From positions 372,001-436,000 of the forward strand of contig NZ_MSTQ01000001.1 in assembly GCF_001945365.1 (NCBI RefSeq): 64,000 nucleotides of DNA, written 5' to 3'. Under the pieces are notes generated by a model. The model ran no database searches. It saw only the letters and a program-made list of their open reading frames with translations, and had not been told where the DNA came from. The position numbers and the translations under genes are program-made. Below are positions 36,838-47,884 of this stretch, in pieces. The number at the start of each line of letters is the position of its first letter. The first letter of the stretch is position 1. Origin of the DNA: Pseudomonas reinekei. GTDB lineage: Bacteria; Pseudomonadota; Gammaproteobacteria; Pseudomonadales; Pseudomonadaceae.

Positions 36838-38121
36838 TCAAGCCGCCAACTCACCTTTTGCCAATGCCGCCGACGCCGCCAGCATCGCCCGCAACAGTAC
36901 CGCGCACCCGGCAGCCAGATCATCCGGTGCGGCGTTTTCGATTTCGTTGTGGCTGATGCCGCCTTCGCACGGCACGAAGATCATGCCGGCCGGGCCGAGT
37001 TCGGCGAGGAAGATCGCGTCGTGACCTGCGCCACTGACGATGTCCATGTGCGAAAGGCCCAGGCCCTGGGCAGCGCCGCGCACGGCTTCAACGCAACCCT
37101 TGTCGAAGTAGAGTGGCGGGAAGTCCGCCGTGGGTGTGAGTTCGAAGGTCAGGCCGTGTTCTTCGCAGGTGGTTTCGATGACTTCACGGACTTCGGCGAT
37201 CATCGAATCCAGCCGTGCCGGCTCCAGATGGCGGAAGTCCAGGGTCATGCGCACTTCACCGGGAATGACATTGCGCGAGCCGGGATAGGCCTGCAGGCAA
37301 CCGACGGTGCCACAGGCGTGGGGTTGATGGCCGAGGGCGGCGCGATTGACCGCGCCGACGATCACCGCGGCGCCGACCAGGGCGTCCTTGCGCAGGTGCA
37401 TCGGCGTCGGGCCGGCATGGGCTTCGACGCCGCGCAGTTTCAGGTCGAACCATTTTTGCCCGAGGGCACCCATCACGACACCGATGGTTTTACGTTCGTC
37501 TTCGAGAATCGGGCCTTGCTCGATGTGGGCTTCGAAGTAGGCACCGACATTGTGCCCGCTGACCTTGCGTTCGCCCGCATAGCCAATGGCGTTGAGCGCC
37601 TCGCCCACCGTCACGCCCTCGGCGTCGACCTTGGCCAGGGTTTCTTCAAGCGTGAATTTTTCCGCGAACACACCGGAGCCCATCATGCATGGAGCGAAAC
37701 GCGAGCCCTCTTCGTTGGTCCAGACCACCACTTCCAGCGGAGCCTCGGTTTCTATCTTCATGTCGTTCAGCGTGCGCAGCACTTCGACGCCGGCCAGTAC
37801 GCCGAAACAACCGTCGAACTTGCCGCCGGTGGGCTGGGTGTCGATGTGGCTACCGGTCATCACCGGCGGCAGGTTCGGGTTACGTCCAGGGCGGCGGGCG
37901 AAGATGTTGCCGACGGCGTCGACGCTGACGGTGCAGCCCGCCTCCTCACACCAGTTGACGAAAATGTCCCGGGCCTGGCGGTCGAGATCGGTCAGGGCCA
38001 GGCGACAGACGCCGCCCTTGACGGTGGCACCGAGCCTGGCCAGTTCCATGAGCGATTGCCACAAACGATCGCGATTGATGTGCTGATGGGTGGATTGCAG
38101 AACGTCTACGGCCGCGTTCAT
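36838..38121 (-). CDS. Beta-ureidopropionase / N-carbamoyl amidase (M20, Zn-dependent)
   Basis: A 427-residue M20-family hydrolase: GSHIDTQPTGGKFDGCFGVLAG (metal ligands His and Asp), WTNEEGSRFAPCMMGS (Glu-Glu), EAHIEQGPILE, and late SGAGHDAIFLAELGPAGMIF. GAGGAG precedes the ATG. The HyuC/AmaB/PydC type cleaves N-carbamoyl-beta-alanine to beta-alanine, CO2 and ammonia, the last step of reductive pyrimidine breakdown. It lies after the NCS1 permease on the minus strand and opposite hydA-preT-preA, which supports this assignment over a carbamoyl-amino-acid amidase. Confidence 0.88.
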   Translation of the reverse strand: MNAAVDVLQSTHQHINRDRLWQSLMELARLGATVKGGVCRLALTDLDRQARDIFVNWCEEAGCTVSVDAVGNIFARRPGRNPNLPPVMTGSHIDTQPTGGKFDGCFGVLAGVEVLRTLNDMKIETEAPLEVVVWTNEEGSRFAPCMMGSGVFAEKFTLEETLAKVDAEGVTVGEALNAIGYAGERKVSGHNVGAYFEAHIEQGPILEDERKTIGVVMGALGQKWFDLKLRGVEAHAGPTPMHLRKDALVGAAVIVGAVNRAALGHQPHACGTVGCLQAYPGSRNVIPGEVRMTLDFRHLEPARLDSMIAEVREVIETTCEEHGLTFELTPTADFPPLYFDKGCVEAVRGAAQGLGLSHMDIVSGAGHDAIFLAELGPAGMIFVPCEGGISHNEIENAAPDDLAAGCAVLLRAMLAASAALAKGELAA

Positions 38122-38185
38122 GGTGATCTCCTCAGGCTGTTCTTATGGATTTCTTCAGGTGTTTCGTTGGTGTTTGTGCCTCCGC

Positions 38186-38251
38186 CTTCGCGAGCGGGCT
38201 CGCTCCCACATTGCAATGCATTTCCCTGTGGGAGCGAGCCTGCTTGCGAAG
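38186..38251. repeat. Inverted REP pair
   Basis: Inverted copies CTTCGCGAGCGGGCTCGC at 38186 and the GTGGGAGCGAGCCTGCTTGC copy ending 38251 with a short spacer. It separates the permease gene from the downstream hydrolase of the same strand. Confidence 0.85.
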
Positions 38252-38261
38252 AGGCCAGTCT

Positions 38262-39782
38262 TCACACCGCAGATTTCGCAACAGACGGGCTAGGCCGCAT
38301 CACACTCAACCCGTAATAAATCAACCCGCCCAGCGCCGAGCCGGTAAACCAGCCATAGCTGTAGAACCAGCTGAACGCATCGCTGCCCAGCGACAACAAC
38401 GTCAACACCACTGGCACACCAAAAGCGATGAAACCGCTCCAGTTCCACGCGGGATACACGTCATCGCGATACAGGCCGGCGAGGTCCAGTTGCTGTTTCT
38501 TGACCAGGAAATAGTCCACCACCATGATCCCGGCGATCGGCCCGAGCAGGCTGGAATAGCCGAGCAACCAGTTGGAGTAAACGGTTTCCAGGCTGATGTC
38601 CGAGACGATCAGGCCGAGCTTTTTCAACAGTTCATGGGCCATCAAGGCCAGACCGACCAGCCCGGTGAGCAGCACGGCGTTGGTGCGGTTGATCACCTTG
38701 GGCGCGATGTTCTGGAAGTCGTTGGTCGGCGAGACGATGTTGGCCGCGGTGTTGGTCGACAGGGTGGCGATGATGATCAACGCCATTGCCAGCGCGACCC
38801 ACATCGGGCTCTGGATGTGTCCGATCAGGGTCACCGGATCGGACACCGTTACCCCCACCAGTTTCACCGACGCCGCGGTCATCACCACCCCAAGGGAGGC
38901 AAACAGGAACATGGTCAGCGGCAGGCCGATGATCTGCCCGACAATCTGGTCCTTCTGGCTTTTTGCATAGCGGCTGAAGTCCGGGATATTCAACGACAGC
39001 GTGGCCCAGAAGCCGACCATCGCTGTCAGCCCGGCGGCGAAGTAACTCGCCACGCCGGCGCCTTCGGGGCGCTTGGCCGGGATGGCCAGCAGTTCGCTCA
39101 TCGACACGTTTGGCATCGCCCACACCAGCAGCCCCACGCCCACGGCCACCAGTAACGGTGCAGAAAGCGTCTCCAGCCATTTGATCGACTCGGCACCGCG
39201 AATCACCACCCACAGGTTCAGCGCCCAGAACACCATGAAGCCAATCACCTCACCGGTGCCACCCAGGGATTTCCAGCCTTCGAACACCGAACCGAGGAAC
39301 AGGTGAATCGCCAGGCCACCGAACATCGTCTGGATACCGAACCAGCCACACGCCACCAGCGCACGGATCAGGCACGGGATGTTGGACCCGAGGATGCCGA
39401 AGGACGAACGCAGCAATACTGGAAACGGGATGCCGTACTTGGTGCCGGGAAAGGCATTGAGCGTCAGCGGAATCAGCACAATGATGTTGGCGAACAGAAT
39501 CGCCAGCAGCGCTTCACCGACGCTGAGGCCGAAGTACGCGGTCAATACGCCGCCGAGGGTGTAGGTCGGCACGCAAATCGCCATGCCGACCCACAGCGCG
39601 GTGATGTGCCATTTGTTCCAGGTTCGTTCACGCACCTTGGTCGGTGCGATGTCGTGGTTGTAACGGGGACTGTCGAGGACATCGCTGCCGGCTTCAAGCT
39701 CAAACAAGCCGTCGCGCTCGGTCACTTGCGATCTGATCTGTTGCATGGCCGCTCCACTGTTCTTTTGATTATTGTTGCTCAT
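38262..39782 (-). CDS. NCS1 family nucleobase/hydantoin permease
   Basis: A 506-residue membrane transporter with about 12 helices and NCS1 hallmarks: RYNHDIAPTKVRERTWNKWH near the N-terminus, then GSNIPCLIRALVACGWFGIQT and SLNIPDFSRYAKSQKDQ. The family imports uracil, cytosine, allantoin or hydantoins with sodium or proton. Placement divergent from dihydropyrimidinase points to uracil, thymine or dihydropyrimidines. Its start is 503 bases from the hydA start, across a long AT-rich control region. Confidence 0.92.
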   Translation of the reverse strand: MSNNNQKNSGAAMQQIRSQVTERDGLFELEAGSDVLDSPRYNHDIAPTKVRERTWNKWHITALWVGMAICVPTYTLGGVLTAYFGLSVGEALLAILFANIIVLIPLTLNAFPGTKYGIPFPVLLRSSFGILGSNIPCLIRALVACGWFGIQTMFGGLAIHLFLGSVFEGWKSLGGTGEVIGFMVFWALNLWVVIRGAESIKWLETLSAPLLVAVGVGLLVWAMPNVSMSELLAIPAKRPEGAGVASYFAAGLTAMVGFWATLSLNIPDFSRYAKSQKDQIVGQIIGLPLTMFLFASLGVVMTAASVKLVGVTVSDPVTLIGHIQSPMWVALAMALIIIATLSTNTAANIVSPTNDFQNIAPKVINRTNAVLLTGLVGLALMAHELLKKLGLIVSDISLETVYSNWLLGYSSLLGPIAGIMVVDYFLVKKQQLDLAGLYRDDVYPAWNWSGFIAFGVPVVLTLLSLGSDAFSWFYSYGWFTGSALGGLIYYGLSVMRPSPSVAKSAV

Positions 39783-41725
<1,943 letters not shown>

Positions 41726-41798
41726 CCCGATTCTCTGTGGCGAAGCAAAAAAACATGCCCATCAGAGGCAGCACCTCAATCACCGTGAGGCCAAAACC

Positions 41799-43166
41799 GT
41801 GATCAAGACCCTGGACCACCTCCCGCATCCCGCTGAGAACGCGGCCACCCTCGCCGGCCATTTCACCGACCTGGCGCCGCCACTCAATGATCGCCAGGCG
41901 CACCTCGAGGCCTCGCGCTGCCTGTATTGCTACGACGCGCCGTGCGTGAACGCCTGCCCGAGCGAGATCGATATTCCATCGTTCATCCGCAATATCCATC
42001 AGGACAACGTGCAGGGTGCAGCGCAAAAAATCCTGTCGGCCAACATCCTCGGCGGCAGCTGCGCACGGGTCTGCCCGACGGAGATCCTTTGCCAACAAGC
42101 CTGCGTGCGCAACAACGCCCACGAATGCGCGCCGGTGTTGATCGGCCTGCTGCAACGCTATGCCGTGGACAACGCACACTTCAGCGAGCACCCGTTCCCC
42201 CGCGCCGCCGCTACCGGCAAGCGCATCGCCGTGGTCGGGGCCGGTCCGGCCGGGCTGTCCTGCGCCCACCGCAGTGCCATGCATGGACACGACGTGGTGA
42301 TTTTCGAAGCGCGAGAGAAGGCAGGCGGGCTCAACGAATACGGGATCGCCAAATACAAACTGGTCGACGATTACGCACAGCAGGAACTCGACTTCCTGCT
42401 GCAGATCGGCGGAATCGAAATCCGCCATGGGCACCGACTCGGGGAGAACCTGACACTCAGCGAATTGCATCAGCAATTCGACGCGGTGTTTCTTGGCCTC
42501 GGTCTGGCGGCGAGCAAGCAACTGGGACTGGCCGACGAAGAGGCGCCAGGGCTTGTGGCTGCCACCGATTACATCCGCGAATTGCGCCAGGCCGATGACC
42601 TGACGCAACTGCCGCTGGCTGACCGTTGCATCGTCCTTGGCGCGGGCAACACCGCCATCGACATGGCCGTGCAAATGGCCCGTCTCGGTGCTCACGACGT
42701 CAATCTGGTGTACCGCCGGGGCGTCGAGGACATGGGCGCGACTCATCACGAACAGGACATCGCCAAAGCCAATCAGGTACGGCTGTTGACCTGGGCGCAA
42801 CCGGACACCGTTCTGCTTGACGACAACGGTCGGGTGCGCGGCATGCGTTTCGCCCGCACGCATCTGGTTGAAGGTCGTCTGCAAACCACCGGTGAAACCT
42901 TCGAGCTGGCTGCCGACGCGATCTTCAAAGCCATCGGCCAGGCCTTCGACGGCAGCGCCCTCGCCGACCCGCTGGCCCGTGAACTCAAGCGTCAAGGTGA
43001 ACGGATTGCCGTGGATGCAAACCTGCGCACCAGCATTCCCGGCGTGTATGCCGGCGGCGACTGCACCAGCCTTGATCAAGACCTGACCGTGCAAGCCGTA
43101 CAGCATGGCAAGCGGGCCGCCGAGGCCATGCACACTCAATTGATGCTCAACGTGGAGGCTGCATAA
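41799..43166 (+). CDS. preT: NAD-dependent dihydropyrimidine dehydrogenase, PreT subunit
   Basis: A 455-residue FAD/Fe-S subunit: N-terminal cluster cysteines in CLYCYDAPCVNACPSE and GGSCARVCPTEILCQQACV, FAD-binding VVGAGPAGLSCAHRS, NAD-binding VLGAGNTAIDMAVQ, and GDCTSLDQDLTVQAVQHG near the C-terminus. GTG start at 41799 with GTGAGG eight bases before. It carries electrons from NAD(P)H to PreA. Its stop abuts the preA start. Confidence 0.94.
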   Translation: MIKTLDHLPHPAENAATLAGHFTDLAPPLNDRQAHLEASRCLYCYDAPCVNACPSEIDIPSFIRNIHQDNVQGAAQKILSANILGGSCARVCPTEILCQQACVRNNAHECAPVLIGLLQRYAVDNAHFSEHPFPRAAATGKRIAVVGAGPAGLSCAHRSAMHGHDVVIFEAREKAGGLNEYGIAKYKLVDDYAQQELDFLLQIGGIEIRHGHRLGENLTLSELHQQFDAVFLGLGLAASKQLGLADEEAPGLVAATDYIRELRQADDLTQLPLADRCIVLGAGNTAIDMAVQMARLGAHDVNLVYRRGVEDMGATHHEQDIAKANQVRLLTWAQPDTVLLDDNGRVRGMRFARTHLVEGRLQTTGETFELAADAIFKAIGQAFDGSALADPLARELKRQGERIAVDANLRTSIPGVYAGGDCTSLDQDLTVQAVQHGKRAAEAMHTQLMLNVEAA

Positions 43167-44441
43167 ATGGCCGATCTGTCGATTGTCTTCGCTGGCATCA
43201 AGTCACCCAATCCGTTCTGGCTGGCCTCCGCGCCACCGACCGACAAGGCCTACAACGTGGTGCGCGCCTTCGAGGCGGGCTGGGGCGGCGTGGTCTGGAA
43301 AACCCTGGGTGAAGACCCGGCGGCGGTGAACGTGTCGTCACGCTATTCGGCGCACTTCGGCGCTAACAGAGAGGTGCTTGGATTTAATAACATCGAACTG
43401 ATCACCGACCGCTCGCTGGAGATCAACCTGCGGGAAATCACCCAAGTGAAAAAGGACTGGCCGGACCGCGCGCTGATCGTGTCGTTGATGGTGCCCTGCG
43501 TCGAAGAATCGTGGAAGCACATCCTGCCGCTGGTGGAAGCCACGGGCGCCGACGGTATCGAATTGAACTTCGGTTGCCCCCACGGCATGCCGGAACGCGG
43601 CATGGGCGCGGCGGTCGGCCAGGTGCCGGAATACGTCGAACAGGTCACCCGCTGGTGCAAGACCTATTGCTCGCTGCCAGTGATCGTCAAGCTCACACCG
43701 AACATCACCGACATTCGCGTCGCTGCCCGCGCGGCACACCGTGGCGGTGCCGATGCGGTGTCGTTGATCAACACCATCAACTCGATCACCAGCGTCAACC
43801 TGGAGCGCATGGTCGCCAACCCCATGGTCGGCAGCCAGAGCACCCACGGCGGCTATTGCGGCTCGGCGGTCAAGCCGATTGCCTTGAACATGGTCGCTGA
43901 AATCGCCCGCGACCCACAGACCCACGGCCTGCCGATCAGCGGGATTGGCGGCATCGGCAACTGGCGCGATGCGGCGGAGTTCATGGCGTTGGGCTGCGGT
44001 TCCGTGCAGGTGTGCACAGCGGCGATGCTCCATGGTTTCCGGATCGTCGAGGAGATGAAGGACGGCCTGTCGCGGTGGATGGACAGTCAGGGCTACAGCC
44101 GTATTTCAGAGTTTTCCGGACGCGCGGTGGGCAACACCACCGACTGGAAGTACCTGGACATCAATTACCAGGTCATCGCGAAAATCGACCAGGAGGCCTG
44201 TATCGGTTGCGGTCGTTGCCATATCGCTTGTGAGGACACCTCGCACCAGGCCGTGGCCAGTCTGAAAAATGCCGATGGCACCCACCGCTATGAAGTGATC
44301 GATGAGGCGTGCGTGGGCTGCAACCTGTGCCAGATCACCTGCCCGGTCCAAGATTGCATCGAGATGGTGCCCGTGGACAGCGGCAAGCCGTTTCTGGACT
44401 GGAACCATGATCCGAGGAATCCGTATCACGTCAGTCCTTGA
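43167..44441 (+). CDS. preA: NAD-dependent dihydropyrimidine dehydrogenase, PreA subunit
   Basis: A 424-residue FMN-dependent subunit that reduces uracil or thymine. The barrel holds GIKSPNPFWLASAPPTD, NFGCPHGMPERGMG and SGIGGIGNWRDAAEFM. The C-terminus adds two [4Fe-4S] motifs, CIGCGRCHIACED and CVGCNLCQITCPVQDC. GGAGG lies 13 bases before the ATG. PreT and PreA correspond to the halves of mammalian DPD. Immediately follows preT. Confidence 0.95.
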   Translation: MADLSIVFAGIKSPNPFWLASAPPTDKAYNVVRAFEAGWGGVVWKTLGEDPAAVNVSSRYSAHFGANREVLGFNNIELITDRSLEINLREITQVKKDWPDRALIVSLMVPCVEESWKHILPLVEATGADGIELNFGCPHGMPERGMGAAVGQVPEYVEQVTRWCKTYCSLPVIVKLTPNITDIRVAARAAHRGGADAVSLINTINSITSVNLERMVANPMVGSQSTHGGYCGSAVKPIALNMVAEIARDPQTHGLPISGIGGIGNWRDAAEFMALGCGSVQVCTAAMLHGFRIVEEMKDGLSRWMDSQGYSRISEFSGRAVGNTTDWKYLDINYQVIAKIDQEACIGCGRCHIACEDTSHQAVASLKNADGTHRYEVIDEACVGCNLCQITCPVQDCIEMVPVDSGKPFLDWNHDPRNPYHVSP

Positions 44442-44464
44442 GGTTTGCGGCGTCTGAACCGACG

Positions 44465-44562
44465 CCTTCGCGAGCAGGCTCGCTCCCACAAGGATTTTTG
44501 GCGGACTCAGGATGGATGTACGCCACCAATCCACTGTGGGAGCGAGCCTGCTCGCGAAGGGG
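44465..44562. repeat. Inverted REP pair after preA
   Basis: Inverted copies with core CGCGAGCAGGCTCGCTCCCA at 44469-44488 and its complement at 44536-44558. It closes the hydA-preT-preA unit and faces the convergent TetR-family gene. Confidence 0.88.
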
Positions 44563-44582
44563 CCATAAGCTGCGCCAGAATT

Positions 44583-45203
44583 TTATGGCTCCAACCCGAT
44601 CCCCCGCAAAATCACACTGGTCACGGTCTGTATCGCCCGCTCGAACTGCATGTCCGACAGCGGCTGATGGTCATTGAGAATGTTCACCTGGTGATCGAAG
44701 TCGGCGTAGTGCTGGGTCGAGGCCCAGATCATGTAGAGCAGGCTTGAAGGCTCCACCGGGAGGATGCGCTTATCATCCACCCACTGGCGGATTTTCGCTT
44801 CTTTCATCTTGGCCCAGTCATACAGGCTCACATCCAGCGCTTCGCCCAAGGTCGGCGCGCCGTGAATAATTTCGTTGGCCCAGACTTTCGAACCGTAGGG
44901 CCGGCTGCGAGAGTGGTTCATCTTCGCGCGGATGTAACTGCTGAGCACCACGCGCGGGTCGTCGAACATCTCGAAGCACAGCGCATCCTGCTTCCAGACT
45001 TCCAGCAGGTCGAACAACACCGCGCTGTACAGCTCGGTCTTGGTACTGAAGTAGTAATGCAGGTTGGAGCGCGGCAGTTGTACTTCGGCAGCGATATCGG
45101 CCATGGCGGTGCTGCCGAAACCTTTTTCGGCGAAGACCTTTTCGGCCCCCAGCAGGATTTTTTCGACGTTACTGCGACGAATCTCGATCTTGTGATTGCC
45201 CAT
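44583..45203 (-). CDS. RutR-like TetR-family regulator
   Basis: A 206-residue regulator: helix-turn-helix ILLGAEKVFAEKGFGSTAMA, then LHYYFSTKTELYSAVL, and a C-terminal domain containing LLYMIWASTQHYADFDHQV, which is strikingly close to the ligand-domain segment of E. coli RutR, the uracil/thymine-responsive repressor. AGGGAG precedes the start. Location after preA makes it the probable regulator of the pyrimidine genes, although the DNA site is uncertain. It is divergent from the porin gene, so porin control cannot be excluded. Confidence 0.85.
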   Translation of the reverse strand: MGNHKIEIRRSNVEKILLGAEKVFAEKGFGSTAMADIAAEVQLPRSNLHYYFSTKTELYSAVLFDLLEVWKQDALCFEMFDDPRVVLSSYIRAKMNHSRSRPYGSKVWANEIIHGAPTLGEALDVSLYDWAKMKEAKIRQWVDDKRILPVEPSSLLYMIWASTQHYADFDHQVNILNDHQPLSDMQFERAIQTVTSVILRGIGLEP

Positions 45204-45321
45204 GAGGGCTCCCTGACAACAGCGTTAAACAAGACTAGCACCCGCTCTAGCTCGGGGCGACAGGGTAAAACCAAACATTTGCTCCCCTCGTCGCCTTGGC
45301 GAGTCATCGTATAACTTCCGA

Positions 45322-45383
45322 TTGACAACACTGAAAGGCCCCGTAAATAATCGCCGCCAATGTTGTACGACGACGTATGACAA
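45322..45383 (+). promoter_or_regulatory. Porin promoter with shared uronate operator motif
   Basis: TTGACA at 45322-45327 and AATAAT at 45346-45351, spaced 18 bases, make a good sigma-70 promoter. Just downstream, 45362-45377 reads GTTGTACGACGACGTA, matching the motif before udh (46950-46965) in 13 of 16 positions. Position right after the -10 suits a repressor. Confidence 0.65.
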
Positions 45384-45415
45384 AAAATAAAAACAAAAAA
45401 CCAGGGAGCGTCACA

Positions 45416-46714
45416 GTGAGCAAACACGCCTGCAATTCGTCCATCCGCAGTTCACGCCCAACCTTCGCCCGTCGCCACACCCTCAGCCTGATCGGTTGCA
45501 GCGGCCTGGCCCTCGCCCTGCCCATGACCAGCCAGGCCGAAGGCTTTACCGATGACGCCAAAGCCACGCTGAACCTGCGCAACGCCTACTTCAACCGCAA
45601 CTACACCAACCCTGCCTACCCCCAGGGCAAGGCTGAAGAGTGGACGCAGAGCTTCATCCTCGATGCGAAATCCGGTTTTACCCAGGGCCCGGTCGGTTTC
45701 GGTATAGACGTGCTGGGCCTGTATTCGCAAAAACTCGACGGCGGTAAAGGCACCGGTGGTACGCAACTGCTGCCGATCCACGGCGACGGCCGCCCTGCTG
45801 ACAACTTCGGGCGCCTGGGTGTCGCGCTCAAAGGCAAGATTTCGAAAACCGAATTGAAAGTCGGCGAGTGGATGCCGGTGCTGCCGATCCTGCGCTCCGA
45901 CGACGGCCGTTCGCTGCCGCAAACCTTCCAGGGTGGCCAGGTGACCTCCACCGAGATCAGCGGCCTGACCCTTTACGGTGGCCAGTTCCGCCAGAACAGT
46001 CCGCGCAACGATGCGAGCATGGAAGACATGTTCATGAACGGCAAGTCGGCGGCCTTCAGCTCGGACCGCTTCAACTTCGGCGGCGGTGAATATGCGTTCA
46101 ACGAGAAGCGCACCCAGGTCGGTGTGTGGTACGCCGAACTCAGCGACATCTACCAACAGCAGTATTTCAACCTGAGCCACAGCCAGCCCATCGGCGACTG
46201 GACCCTTGGCGCCAACCTCGGCTATTTCATCGGCAAGGAAGACGGCAGCGCCCTGGTCGGCGATCTCGACAACAAAACAGCGTTTGCCCTGCTCTCGGCC
46301 AAGTATGGCGGCAACACGTTCTACGTCGGCTTGCAGAAACTCAGCGGCGACGATGCGTGGATGCGCGTCAACGGCACCAGCGGCGGCACCCTGGCCAACG
46401 ACAGCTACAACTCCAGCTACGACAACGCCAAGGAAAAATCCTGGCAGGTGCGCCACGACTACAACTTCGTCGCCCTCGGCGTTCCGGGCCTGACCCTGAT
46501 GAACCGCTACATCAGCGGTGACAACGTGCACACCGGCACCATCACCGACGGCAAGGAATGGGGCCGCGAATCGGAACTGGCTTACACGGTGCAAAGCGGG
46601 CCGCTGAAGAACCTCAACGTCAAATGGCGCAACGCGAGCATCCGCAAAAACTTCAGCACCAACGAGTTTGATGAGAACCGGTTGTTCATCAGCTATCCGA
46701 TTTCGTTGCTGTAA
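45416..46714 (+). CDS. OprD-family outer-membrane porin
   Basis: A 432-residue substrate-specific porin. The GTG start at 45416 is chosen because AGGGAG lies just before it; an ATG at 45377 has no ribosome site and falls inside the operator. A basic leader (SRPTFARRHTLSLIG) and signal segment ending TSQAEG precede an 18-strand barrel (NLRNAYFNRNY, RLGVALKGKISKTELKVGE, C-terminal LFISYPISLL with terminal hydrophobic residue). Co-control with udh suggests it admits hexuronates. OprD members are specific for acids or basic amino acids, so this is inference. Confidence 0.9.
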   Translation: MSKHACNSSIRSSRPTFARRHTLSLIGCSGLALALPMTSQAEGFTDDAKATLNLRNAYFNRNYTNPAYPQGKAEEWTQSFILDAKSGFTQGPVGFGIDVLGLYSQKLDGGKGTGGTQLLPIHGDGRPADNFGRLGVALKGKISKTELKVGEWMPVLPILRSDDGRSLPQTFQGGQVTSTEISGLTLYGGQFRQNSPRNDASMEDMFMNGKSAAFSSDRFNFGGGEYAFNEKRTQVGVWYAELSDIYQQQYFNLSHSQPIGDWTLGANLGYFIGKEDGSALVGDLDNKTAFALLSAKYGGNTFYVGLQKLSGDDAWMRVNGTSGGTLANDSYNSSYDNAKEKSWQVRHDYNFVALGVPGLTLMNRYISGDNVHTGTITDGKEWGRESELAYTVQSGPLKNLNVKWRNASIRKNFSTNEFDENRLFISYPISLL

Positions 46715-46741
46715 GGAAGATTTGTTGCAGGCACAGAAGCA

Positions 46742-46864
46742 CTGTGGCGAGGGAGCTTGCTCCCGCGGGGTCGCGTAGCGGCCCCCTGCATACTTCCAAT
46801 GGAATCGATGTGTCTGCATTGACGACTGCTCTGCAGCCGAACGGGAGCAAGCGCCCTCCACAGG
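46742..46864. repeat. Inverted REP pair, TGTGGCGAGGGAGC class
   Basis: CTGTGGCGAGGGAGCTTGCT at 46742 and an imperfect complement at 46838-46864 flank about 70 bases. The class matches the palindrome at 51733, so the uronate operon is bracketed by this type. A GCGTAGCGGCC stretch lies between the arms. Confidence 0.7.
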
Positions 46865-46911
46865 ATCAACGGATGCCGGATGACACTCCGTCTATTTCCA
46901 CCAAAGTCGCG

Positions 46912-46965
46912 TTGACAAGACACGGAAAGCCTAACGATACTCCGATATAGTCGTACGACAACCTA
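46912..46965 (+). promoter_or_regulatory. udh operon promoter and operator
   Basis: TTGACA at 46912-46917 and GATACT at 46936-46941 (18-base spacing) form a sigma-70-like promoter. GTCGTACGACAACCTA at 46950-46965 contains the perfect 10-base palindrome GTCGTACGAC and recurs, slightly changed, at the porin promoter. A repressor of the FadR/GntR type is the usual controller of uronate genes in Pseudomonas, but none is in the window. Confidence 0.65.
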
Positions 46966-47005
46966 CAACGAACCAATAACAACAATCGCTTGTCCAGGGA
47001 TTCCC

Positions 47006-47830
47006 ATGACGACCACTGCAACCGCCCAAACGCCCTTCAATCGCCTGCTGCTGACCGGCGCCGCCGGTGGCCTGGGCAAAGTCTTGCGCGAAAGCCTGCG
47101 CCCGTATGCCAACGTCATTCGCCTGTCGGACATCGCCGACATCGCCCCGGCCATCGATGACCGTGAAGAAGTCGTGCTGTGTGATCTCGCCGACAAGCAG
47201 GCCGTGCATCAACTGGTCGAAGGCGTGGACGCCATCCTGCACTTCGGCGGTGTTTCTACTGAGCACTCGTTCGAACAGATTCTCGGCGCCAACATCTGCG
47301 GCGTGTTCCACATCTACGAAGCGGCTCGCCGTCATGGCGTCAAGCGCGTGATCTTCGCCAGCTCCAACCACGTCATCGGCTTCTACAAGCAAGACGAAGT
47401 CATTGATGCCCACTCCCCTCGTCGCCCCGACAGCTACTACGGCTTGTCCAAGTCCTACGGCGAAGACATGGCCACGTTCTACTTCGATCGCTACGGCATC
47501 GAGACCGTCAGCGTGCGCATCGGCTCGTCGTTCCCGGAGCCGCAAAACCGCCGGATGATGAGCACCTGGTTGAGTTTCGGTGACCTGACTCAATTGCTCG
47601 AACGCGCGCTGTACACCCCGAATGTCGGCCACACCGTGGTCTACGGCATGTCCGACAACAAGGACATTTGGTGGGACAACCGTTACGCCGCGAACCTGGG
47701 TTACGTACCGCAGGACACCTCCGAAGTGTTCCGCGAAAAAGTCGAAGCCCAGCCGATGCCGGCCGCTGATGATCCGGCGCGGGTGTATCAGGGCGGTGCT
47801 TTTTGCGCAGCCGGCCCGTTCGGTGACTGA
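47006..47830 (+). CDS. udh: Uronate dehydrogenase
   Basis: A 274-residue extended SDR that oxidises D-galacturonate and D-glucuronate to aldaro-lactones with NAD+. It shows LLLTGAAGGLGKVLRE, LHFGGVSTEHSFEQIL, ASSNHVIGFY and active-site YYGLSKSYGED. Size and sequence match the characterised Pseudomonas Udh proteins. AGGGA precedes the ATG. First gene of the operon with the lactonase and TRAP transporter; this gives the cluster its function. Confidence 0.94.
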   Translation: MTTTATAQTPFNRLLLTGAAGGLGKVLRESLRPYANVIRLSDIADIAPAIDDREEVVLCDLADKQAVHQLVEGVDAILHFGGVSTEHSFEQILGANICGVFHIYEAARRHGVKRVIFASSNHVIGFYKQDEVIDAHSPRRPDSYYGLSKSYGEDMATFYFDRYGIETVSVRIGSSFPEPQNRRMMSTWLSFGDLTQLLERALYTPNVGHTVVYGMSDNKDIWWDNRYAANLGYVPQDTSEVFREKVEAQPMPAADDPARVYQGGAFCAAGPFGD

Positions 47831-47884
47831 AACCAGAACGCGTACCACTTGATCCCACAACAAAAAACAAGGGAATGAGTTGCC

